From assembly GCA_025964215.1 (NCBI GenBank), contig JAOPZG010000520.1, forward strand, positions 1-8,597: a stretch of 8,597 bases of DNA, read 5' to 3'. Positions within the stretch are counted from its first letter, which is position 1, and every line of letters starts with the position of its first letter. The position numbers and the translations under genes are program-made. The DNA comes from Conexibacter sp. GTDB taxonomy: Bacteria > Actinomycetota > Thermoleophilia > Solirubrobacterales > Solirubrobacteraceae. Shown here one piece after another: positions 1 through 5,223 of the stretch. The notes under the pieces are model-generated. The model was not told where the DNA came from. It saw nothing but the letters and a program-made list of their open reading frames with translations, and ran no database searches.

Positions 1-69
1 GCGCACGCCCAGCGCTGCGACGACATCCCGCTCCTGCATCTCTACCCCGACAACGGCGAGGTCGCATGA
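1..69 (+). CDS. C-terminal end of an unknown upstream protein (5' partial)
   Basis: Frame 1 is open from the left edge and gives 22 residues, AHAQRCDDIPLLHLYPDNGEV followed by A, before a TGA at 67-69. The stop overlaps the next start codon as ATGA (66-69), the usual sign of translational coupling in high-GC bacterial operons, so this is probably the true end of a gene and not chance open frame. Third positions are mostly G or C, consistent with coding. Too little is visible to assign a family or function. Confidence 0.55.
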   Translation, partial: AHAQRCDDIPLLHLYPDNGEVA

Positions 70-302
70 TGTGCGCCTACGACGACAACTACCCCGACCC
101 GGGCGAGAGCGAGGAGCTGCGGGACGAGGACGAGGTCCTGGCCGATCTGATGGCGGAGTACATGCTGCGCCGCGAGGCCGGCGTGATCGTCATCTACCCC
201 GACCTGCTCGCCCGCGCCGAGGAGTTCGGCCAGCGCGTCGCGGCGAACTTCGAGACCCTGGTCGTCTACTGGGAGCTCAAGCGCCTGGAGGGCGAGGCGT
301 GA
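66..302 (+). CDS. Small acidic hypothetical protein, 78 aa
   Basis: The ATG at 66 overlaps the previous stop (ATGA), and a GGCGAGG element about 5 bases upstream can serve as ribosome binding site. The second codon is also ATG (69), so the start could be one codon later. The protein is strongly acidic in its first third (DDNYPDPGESEELRDEDE), followed by a helix-prone stretch with a short hydrophobic segment, VIVIYPDLL, around residues 39-47, and a C-terminal part rich in Glu, Leu and Arg. There are no transmembrane segments and no recognised motif. It ends at a TGA that overlaps the next start (TGATG, 300-304), so it sits in a tight translationally coupled series. I do not recognise the family. 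Small acidic proteins of this kind are frequent in the accessory gene strings of mobile elements, which is an inference from context only. Confidence 0.7.
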   Translation: MMCAYDDNYPDPGESEELRDEDEVLADLMAEYMLRREAGVIVIYPDLLARAEEFGQRVAANFETLVVYWELKRLEGEA

Positions 303-841
303 TGAGCGAGCAGCTCTCGCTGCTGGGCGACGCGGCCGCCGAGAAGACCGTGCGCGTCGCGCCCAGCCCACGGGTCCTGGTCTATGGCGCCAACGCACCC
401 GAGGTCCCGTGCCACCGAGACGCGGGCGCACTCGGGACGGCCACGGCCAAGACGGTCCGGCTGATGCTCGGGCTGACCGAGGACGCGCTGCGCTACAACC
501 AGGCGCCCGACCCGCGCCTCGTCGTGCCGGAGAAGCGTGGTCGCGGCATCGGCAGCAACGGCCCGATGGGTCGCAACTCGCTGATGGCCGACGGCACGGG
601 CATCCGCGATTTCAGGACCGACGAGTGCGCGACCTGGCCGCAGCTGCTGCGGGCCCTCGCGGCCCAGCGCAAGGACGAGCCGCACGTCGCGCGAGCGCGC
701 GACCTGGCCGAGGCCTACCACTATCTGAGCTACTACTCGCGCGCCTACGGCACGCCTCACGACGCTCCTCCCCAACTGCTGGAGGACCTGCGCGTCGCGA
801 TCGGCGAGCTCGGTGGCGACCCGGACTCCGTCGAGATCTGA
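302..841 (+). CDS. Hypothetical protein, 179 aa, coupled to the preceding gene
   Basis: The ATG at 302 overlaps the upstream stop as TGATG and is preceded by a GGAGGGCGAGG element at 287-297. The frame is open further upstream to an ATG at 71, but that part lies over the 78-residue gene in another frame, so the later start is preferred. The protein begins MSEQLSLLGDAAAEKTVRVA. It has a central basic, glycine-rich stretch (EKRGRGIGSNGPMGRNSL, around residues 77-94) and a C-terminal helical region with several Tyr residues (AEAYHYLSYYSRAYG). No signal peptide, membrane segment or catalytic motif stands out. I do not recognise it. A short inverted repeat follows the stop codon. Start and reading frame are fairly secure; function is unknown. 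Confidence 0.75.
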   Translation: MSEQLSLLGDAAAEKTVRVAPSPRVLVYGANAPEVPCHRDAGALGTATAKTVRLMLGLTEDALRYNQAPDPRLVVPEKRGRGIGSNGPMGRNSLMADGTGIRDFRTDECATWPQLLRALAAQRKDEPHVARARDLAEAYHYLSYYSRAYGTPHDAPPQLLEDLRVAIGELGGDPDSVEI

Positions 842-856
842 CCACCGTCGTGGTGG
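842..856 (+). terminator. Short stem-loop just after the 179-aa gene (possible weak terminator)
   Basis: CCACC at 842-846 can pair with GGTGG at 852-856 around a 5-base loop, starting one base after the TGA stop. An alternative register pairs 841-845 with 850-854. No T-tract follows, so intrinsic termination would be weak; it may only mark the end of the small-gene operon. Confidence 0.25.
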
Positions 857-986
857 GTCGGCGGAGTCCCAGCTTGCCCGACGTGCTCGCCCGGTGACCG
901 ACCTCCCAGGCAGCGCATCTGTCCCCGTGTCCACCGGCCTGCGCGCGCCGGGCGGTGCCGGCTCCGACCGAGCCCACCACACCGAC

Positions 987-993
987 AGGAGAG
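987..993 (+). promoter_or_regulatory. Ribosome binding site of the sigma factor gene
   Basis: AGGAGAG lies 4 bases before the ATG at 998 and is a good Shine-Dalgarno match. It supports this ATG over the internal in-frame ATG at 1025. A 5-bp stem (GGCTC 960-964 with GAGCC 970-974) lies a short distance upstream in the leader. No -35/-10 promoter could be made out in the 842-997 gap. Confidence 0.7.
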
Positions 994-997
994 ATCC

Positions 998-1498
998 ATG
1001 GCTCAGCACATCCCCCAGCCGCGCATGCTGCGCGGCGACGAAGCCGACCTCTACCGCAACCACAGCGCGGCGCTGCGCGCCGCCGTCCGGCACTTCGTCC
1101 ACACCAACGACGAGGTCGTTGACGACGCCTGCTCGTTCGCGTGGCTGCAGCTCATGCGCCACCAGCCAAACCGGGACACGATCTTCGCGTGGCTGCGCAC
1201 CGTCGCGATCCGCGAGGCCTGGCGCATCGCCGAACGCGACGCCCGCGAACGCACCCTCGAGCACCTCCCGCTCGAGGACGAGCCGCGCCGCGGCGATCTC
1301 AGCCGCGAGACCGAAGCCCGCGACGCGCTCCGCGCCCTCGCCTCCCTCCCACCACGCGAACGCACCTACCTCGCGTTCCTCATCACCGGCCACTCCTACA
1401 ACGAGATCGCACGACACCACCGCGTGACACGAACCGCCGTCAACCGCCACATCGCACGCGGCCGCCGCCACCTACGACTCGTCCGCGACGACACCTGA
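998..1498 (+). CDS. ECF-like sigma-70 family RNA polymerase sigma factor, 166 aa
   Basis: The predicted role is to direct RNA polymerase to a small set of promoters. The layout is that of a two-domain (region 2 plus region 4) group IV sigma factor. Region 2 spans about residues 19-80 and includes a VVDDACSFAWLQLMRH segment resembling the DLVQ(D/E)xFxxxW helix of ECF factors, then FAWLRTVAIREAWR, which matches the usual WLxxIAxNxxxD/W helix. A charged linker (about 81-106) leads to region 4 (about 107-163), with LASLPPRERTYLAFLITGHSYNEIA and a helix-turn-helix whose recognition helix is VTRTAVNRHIARGRRHLR (143-160). The length is typical. The first ten residues are poorly conserved-looking. 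No anti-sigma factor gene, zinc-binding CHCC motif or membrane protein lies next to it, so it is either an orphan or controlled in another way. It ends 118 bases before the probable relaxase start on the same strand, which suggests control of transfer genes (inference). A distant alternative is a sigma-like DNA-binding regulator that lacks core binding. Confidence 0.85.
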   Translation: MAQHIPQPRMLRGDEADLYRNHSAALRAAVRHFVHTNDEVVDDACSFAWLQLMRHQPNRDTIFAWLRTVAIREAWRIAERDARERTLEHLPLEDEPRRGDLSRETEARDALRALASLPPRERTYLAFLITGHSYNEIARHHRVTRTAVNRHIARGRRHLRLVRDDT

Positions 1499-1523
1499 AC
1501 CACCACGCCAGCGACACCCAACA

Positions 1524-1551
1524 GGTTCTGGTGGCCCCAACCGCCAGGACC
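1524..1551 (+). promoter_or_regulatory. 11-bp stem-loop between sigma factor and relaxase genes
   Basis: GGTTCTGGTGG at 1524-1534 pairs with CCGCCAGGACC at 1541-1551 around a 6-base loop, CCCCAA. The stem has 11 base pairs, two of them G-T/G-U wobbles (1527 with 1548, 1532 with 1543). No T-tract follows, so it does not resemble a standard intrinsic terminator. Stem-loops directly upstream of relaxase genes are typical of MobF origins of transfer, where the relaxase binds a hairpin beside the nick site. It could equally be a leader structure in the relaxase transcript. The pairing is read directly; the role is inferred. Confidence 0.4.
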
Positions 1552-1562
1552 GGCACACAGTT

Positions 1563-1574
1563 GCACGTCCGTGC
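1563..1574. promoter_or_regulatory. Short palindrome upstream of the relaxase gene
   Basis: GCACG at 1563-1567 and CGTGC at 1570-1574 form a 5-2-5 inverted repeat, 12 bases after the stem-loop and 42 bases before the likely relaxase start. Such a site could bind a dimeric regulator, or form part of an origin of transfer. In GC-rich DNA a repeat of this length may also occur by chance. Confidence 0.2.
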
Positions 1575-1616
1575 GATCACCCGAGGGTGGTCCGGGCGCC
1601 CCGTCGACTACGTGAC

Positions 1617-4511
1617 GTGCTCTCGATCGGAAAAGTGGGCGGCGGACAAGGCGACCCGCGCTACTACATCGACACCGTCGCCCAGGGCAAGGACGACTAC
1701 TACACCGGCCACGGCGAAGCCCAAGGCCAGTGGGCAGGCAGCGGCGCGGAAGACAAGAACCTCGTCGGCACCGTCGAAGACGACGCCTTCCTCAACCTCC
1801 TCACCGAGCCAACGGCGAAGCCCAAGAAGGTCCTGGCCTACGACCTCACGTTCTCCGCGCCGAAGTCGGTCTCGGTCATCTACGGCATCGGCGATCGCAC
1901 CATCTCCCCCGTCGCCCGACAAGCCCACGACGAAGCGGTACGCGAAGCCATCGGCTACCTCGAACGCCACGCGACCTGGACGCGCCGCGGCGACGCCGGC
2001 AAGCGACGCATCCGCGGCGAAGGCCTGACCGTCGCCGCGTTCCGCCACCGCACCTCGCGCGCAGGCGACCCCCAACTCCACACCCACGCCGTCGTCGCCA
2101 ACAACACCGTCGCCGAAGGTCGCGCGACCGCTCTCGACGGCCGCGCGCTCTACGCCCACGCCCGCACCGCCGGCTTCCTCTACCAAGCCGCCCTGCGCAA
2201 GAACCTCACCGAGACCCTCGGCGTCGAGTGGGAGCCCGTCCACAACGGCGTCGCCGAGATCTCGGGCATCGACGACGAGATCCTCAAGCACTTCTCCCGC
2301 CGCAGTCAAGAAATCGCCGAACAGCTCTCACGCACCGGCGGCCGCACACGACGCGCCCGGGAAATCGCCGCGCTCGATACCCGCCGCTCCAAGGACTACA
2401 ACGTTCCGACCGACCGGCTCCGAGAGGAGTGGCGAGCCCGCGCGGCCGAGTTCGGTCTCGACGCCCACGCACTCGATCTTGTCCTCTCTCGCAAGGCGCC
2501 GGGACGACCGACCGAGCCGGACCTCGCCGCGACAGCCGAGGACCTGGCGGCACCTGGAGGAGTCACCGAGAGCGCCTCGACCTTCGATCGGCGCGACGTC
2601 CTACGCGACTGGGCCGAAGCCCACCGCGAGGGCGCGAGCGTCGAGCGACTCGAAGCGCTGGCCGACCGCTGGCTGGCCTCGTCGCACGCGATCAAGCTCG
2701 AGCGCGGGGACAAGCGCCAGCACGTCGGCGGCGCCCGCCACTCCACGCCCGACATGCTGGCTCTTGAGGACCGCGTCATCACCAACGCCATCAGCCGGCG
2801 AGCTAGCGGCGTCGCACAGATCAACCAGTCAGAGATCGACGATCTGCTCGCCACGCAGGTCGGCGTCGCCGGGGAGCAGGCGGCGATGGCCCGGTCGCTG
2901 ACGACGTCGGGTGACGGGGTCCAGGTTGTCCGCGCGGCCGCGGGGACCGGCAAGACGCGTGGTCTCGCGGCGGCGCGCGACGCTTGGGAGGAACAAGGCA
3001 TCCGGGTGTTCGGGGCTTCGCTCGCCGCTCGTGCCGCCGTCGAGATGGAGACGCTCGCCGGCATCGACAGCACGACGATCGCCCGCTTGCTGTTGGACAT
3101 CGAACAAGGCAATGGCCTTGCGAACGGGTCGGTGCTCGTCATCGACGAAGCCGGAATGGTTGGCTCCCGGGCGATCGATCACCTCGCCGAGCATGCCTCC
3201 GCGACGGAGTCGAAGCTGGTCTTGGTGGGCGACGATCGCCAGCTGCCCGAGATCGACGCCGGTGGAGCCTTCCGACGGCTCAGCCGCGAGCTTGGGGCCA
3301 TCGAGCTCCACCAAGTTCATCGACAGGCCGAAGTCTGGGATCGGGACGCGCTCGCGCATCTGCGCCAAGGCAAGGTCCAGTCGTGGATGGAGGACTACCG
3401 AGACCACGGCCGCCTCGTTGCGAGACCGACATCGGACGAGCTGCGCAACACGCTCGTTGATGACTGGTGGGAGTCGGCTCGTCGTCCCGAGGTTGGCGAC
3501 GCCATCATGATCGCCCATCGCCGGACGGACGTTGCCGAGCTCAACGCGCTCGCTCGTGAGCGAATGCACCGTGATGGTCGGCTCGGCGACGAAGAGCTGA
3601 AGACGGAAACGCGCGCATTCGCCGTTGGGGACCGAGTGATCGCACGCCGCAACGATCGACGCGCCGAGGTGGTCAACGGCACCCGAGGAGAAGTTGTAGG
3701 TGTCGACCTCGAACGGAGGACGCTATCTCTGCGCGTGGCCGACGAAGCCATCCGGCAGCTCGACTCCTCGTATCTCGACGATGGATGGCTCGATCACGCT
3801 TACGCCCTGACGGCCCATGCCGCCCAGGGCGCGACCGTCGACCGATCGTTCGTGCTGGGCTCCGATGAGCTCTACCGCGAATGGGGTTACACGGCCCTCA
3901 GCCGACACCGCGACCAGGCCCGGTTCTACGTCGTCTCACCGGGCTCCGTCGAACGCGCGCTGCCCGGACTCGAGCCACAACAGGACCCGATGGCCGAAGA
4001 CGTCGTCGCGATGCTCTCACCCAGCCGGCGCAAAGAACTTGCTCTCGACCTCCTTGACCGGAGCGGCCCTACCGCCGCCGAGCGCGCCGTCCGCGAAGCA
4101 CGCGAGGAGATCGAGCGCGCGCAGCGACGCATCGCCGACATGCGCCGACAGCGCGAAAGCCTGGGTCGCCTGCAGCGTTCGCGCCGGGCCGCAGTCGATC
4201 AAGACATCGTGCGTCAGCAGGAGGCAATCGAGCGCTGGAGCCTCCACGCCGAGACGATCGTCGATTCGCCCACAGCGCCCGTGGGCCGCGACCACAGCGC
4301 GGCGCCCGCGCAGCCGGAACCGCATGAAGCCCGGGTCGCGCTTGTGGAGCCCGGCGAGGACATGCGGCAGACGCTCGGCGACCGACCGTCGAGCCTCAGC
4401 GCGCGCGACGAATGGATGCGGCAAGCCCTCGCCCTCGTCGGACAGAAGACGCCGATCCTGGACGGGACGCCAGAGCCCGCGAACATGGACGATCTCGGGA
4501 TGGAACTCTGA
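1617..4511 (+). CDS. MobF/TrwC-type conjugative relaxase-helicase, 964 aa
   Basis: It nicks the transferred strand at the origin of transfer, stays bound to its 5' end and unwinds the DNA during conjugation. The GTG at 1617 is chosen because it gives MLSIGK, the usual N-terminus of MobF relaxases; a GTG at 1587 would add ten residues, and neither has a convincing ribosome binding site. The relaxase domain (about 1-290) has two tyrosine pairs (Y16-Y17 and Y28-Y29, the catalytic region), a DLTFSAPKSVS motif (D76) and the metal-binding His triad H144, H155, H157 in FRHRTSRAGDPQLHTH. The RecD-like superfamily 1 helicase has Walker A AAAGTGKT (440-447), Walker B VLVIDEAGM (from 506), GDDRQLPE (538-545), TAHAAQGAT (732-740) and YTALSR (758-763). 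Residues from about 820 to 875 form an Arg/Glu-rich predicted coiled coil. The length matches TrwC of R388 and is much shorter than F TraI. All key residues are present, so it should be active. Coupling protein and secretion genes are not in view. Confidence 0.95.
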   Translation: MLSIGKVGGGQGDPRYYIDTVAQGKDDYYTGHGEAQGQWAGSGAEDKNLVGTVEDDAFLNLLTEPTAKPKKVLAYDLTFSAPKSVSVIYGIGDRTISPVARQAHDEAVREAIGYLERHATWTRRGDAGKRRIRGEGLTVAAFRHRTSRAGDPQLHTHAVVANNTVAEGRATALDGRALYAHARTAGFLYQAALRKNLTETLGVEWEPVHNGVAEISGIDDEILKHFSRRSQEIAEQLSRTGGRTRRAREIAALDTRRSKDYNVPTDRLREEWRARAAEFGLDAHALDLVLSRKAPGRPTEPDLAATAEDLAAPGGVTESASTFDRRDVLRDWAEAHREGASVERLEALADRWLASSHAIKLERGDKRQHVGGARHSTPDMLALEDRVITNAISRRASGVAQINQSEIDDLLATQVGVAGEQAAMARSLTTSGDGVQVVRAAAGTGKTRGLAAARDAWEEQGIRVFGASLAARAAVEMETLAGIDSTTIARLLLDIEQGNGLANGSVLVIDEAGMVGSRAIDHLAEHASATESKLVLVGDDRQLPEIDAGGAFRRLSRELGAIELHQVHRQAEVWDRDALAHLRQGKVQSWMEDYRDHGRLVARPTSDELRNTLVDDWWESARRPEVGDAIMIAHRRTDVAELNALARERMHRDGRLGDEELKTETRAFAVGDRVIARRNDRRAEVVNGTRGEVVGVDLERRTLSLRVADEAIRQLDSSYLDDGWLDHAYALTAHAAQGATVDRSFVLGSDELYREWGYTALSRHRDQARFYVVSPGSVERALPGLEPQQDPMAEDVVAMLSPSRRKELALDLLDRSGPTAAERAVREAREEIERAQRRIADMRRQRESLGRLQRSRRAAVDQDIVRQQEAIERWSLHAETIVDSPTAPVGRDHSAAPAQPEPHEARVALVEPGEDMRQTLGDRPSSLSARDEWMRQALALVGQKTPILDGTPEPANMDDLGMEL

Positions 4512-4515
4512 GGGG
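4511..4515 (+). promoter_or_regulatory. Ribosome binding site for the 72-aa gene
   Basis: AGGGG at 4511-4515 begins on the last base of the relaxase stop codon and lies 7 bases before the ATG at 4523. It favours this start over the in-frame ATG at 4547 and suggests translation coupled to the relaxase. Confidence 0.5.
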
Positions 4516-4522
4516 CGAGAAG

Positions 4523-4741
4523 ATGTCGCAAACGCCTAGAGCAGGTATGACAGCACCCGGTGAAATCGTCCGCGCATCCGGACTCTGCGTCATGTGCGAC
4601 TTCAAGTTCATCAACGAGGTCGTCGCGCGCTACCCCGACCGCGCGATGCCGGGCGGCTGGGCGTACGTGGAGCTTCGCCATCTCGATCCTGCTGCACTCT
4701 CAGCTCTCTTGGCGACGCGCACAATGCCTGGCCAAGGTTGA
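4523..4741 (+). CDS. Small CxxC-containing hypothetical protein, 72 aa
   Basis: The ATG lies 11 bases after the relaxase stop and has its own ribosome binding site, so it is probably the last gene of the transfer unit. The protein contains one CVMC pair (residues 22-25) in SGLCVMCDFKFINEVVARYP and a Trp-rich turn PGGWAYVEL. A single CxxC could be half of a metal site or a redox pair, but a four-ligand zinc finger is not present in one chain. The first two thirds use G/C-ending codons like the relaxase; from about codon 54 this preference falls away and the C-terminus (SALLATRTMPGQG) looks less coding-like, so the original protein may have been longer and been shifted in frame. I do not recognise the family. 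Confidence 0.5.
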   Translation: MSQTPRAGMTAPGEIVRASGLCVMCDFKFINEVVARYPDRAMPGGWAYVELRHLDPAALSALLATRTMPGQG

Positions 4742-4879
4742 GCTCGCGCTTCACAAAGCAGCACTGGCTTGGGTTCTGCCTGATCCATTGCGGTACGGCG
4801 TGGGAACGAAAGCTGGTCTCTCGCCCGGTGTGACGGCGGGCGCTGCCCCTGGACGGTCTTCGCGAGTCCCGGCCCGGAG
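4742..4879. other. Gap without an intact gene between the small protein and the DUF4386 relic
   Basis: No convincing gene with start and ribosome binding site is seen. On the plus strand, the frame ending at the TGA at 4831-4833 keeps mostly G/C-ending codons from about 4745 (RFTKQHWLGFCLIHCGTAW and onward), so it may be a remnant of coding sequence, possibly a frame-shifted continuation of the 72-residue gene. On the minus strand, the reading frame of the relic continues without recognisable similarity. No terminator with a T-tract is visible. Confidence 0.35.
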
Positions 4880-5182
4880 GATCGGCGACGACGGCCTAAA
4901 ACCTTTGAAGGTGCAGTAGAGGCCGACGAAGAGTTCCTACAGGACCTCCGGGATCGTCGCGACGCCCTGAAGGCTGGGTAGGGCGTTGCTTGGATCGTCG
5001 CCGGCGATCATCACTGCCGTTCCCGACACGATGATCAACGGTCCCGCAATCAGGCCGGGCAAAACGGCCTTTCGCGGTACCGGGAACCGATGATCAGCAG
5101 CAGCAGCAAGGCGGCAAACAGGATCCGCGTCTCATGCCCGGTGCCGCGATGTAGCCGACGGGGTCGTCGAGAACGGGCTGAC
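4880..5182 (-). pseudogene. Decayed, internally deleted remnant of a DUF4386-family membrane protein gene
   Basis: Read on the minus strand from 5180, the pieces follow the order of a DUF4386 protein. First comes QPVLDDPVGYIA, the N-terminal loop after membrane segment one. After a one-base frame change near 5146 comes GTGHETRILFAALLLLLII, the start of the second membrane segment. After a further frame change near 5085 comes VPRKAVLPGLIAGPLIIVSG, which belongs to the C-terminal third of the family. The central membrane segments (about 100 residues) are therefore missing. The C-terminus LQGVATIPEVL is followed by TAG at 4937-4939, where the family has Trp in its (P)xxxWEL motif, then ELFVGLY and KGFRPSSPI, the usual KGFRPSPI ending. 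The stop is one base from TGG. No start codon or signal to express it is seen. Family assignment is from remembered family patterns, not a search; the gene was probably intact before decay and deletion. Confidence 0.7.
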
Positions 5183-5183
5183 T

Positions 5184-5214
5184 GGGGCGCACCGCGCGCG
5201 TGCGAAGAAGCCCC
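5184..5214 (-). terminator. Possible stem-loop downstream of the giant gene
   Basis: On the minus strand, starting ten bases after the stop codon, GGGG (5214-5211) can pair with CCCC (5187-5184), and CGCAC (5204-5200) with GTGCG (5192-5188), leaving a 6-base bulge on one side and a GCGCGCG loop. It could stop or stabilise the giant transcript, but there is no U-tract, so the terminator call is weak. Confidence 0.25.
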
Positions 5215-5223
5215 GCTAGGTTG

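Noticed and set aside
266..1471. Long minus-strand open frame of 401 codons
   Set aside because: It is antisense to the 179-aa gene, the gap and the sigma factor, whose region 2 and 4 motifs are clear. Its composition (Val, Ala, Arg, Asp-rich without motifs) is typical of antisense frames in GC-rich DNA.
1141..2767. Overlapping plus-strand frames of 295 and 345 codons across the sigma factor and relaxase N-terminus
   Set aside because: They are very rich in Arg, Pro, Ser and Thr, as expected from shifted frames of GC-rich genes, and conflict with the relaxase His triad and tyrosine motifs in the true frame.
2829..3569. Minus-strand frame of 246 codons opposite the helicase domain
   Set aside because: It lies opposite the Walker A and Walker B motifs of the relaxase-helicase and has no motif or start signal of its own.
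5052..5070. Inverted repeat AGGCCG/CGGCCT with a 7-base loop, considered as a terminator for the relaxase unit
   Set aside because: It has only six base pairs and two T residues after it, and falls within the coding-derived relic sequence; chance is the simpler explanation.
5096..5109. Short run of CAG triplets, considered as a tandem repeat
   Set aside because: On the minus strand it is simply consecutive CTG leucine codons of the relic's membrane segment.
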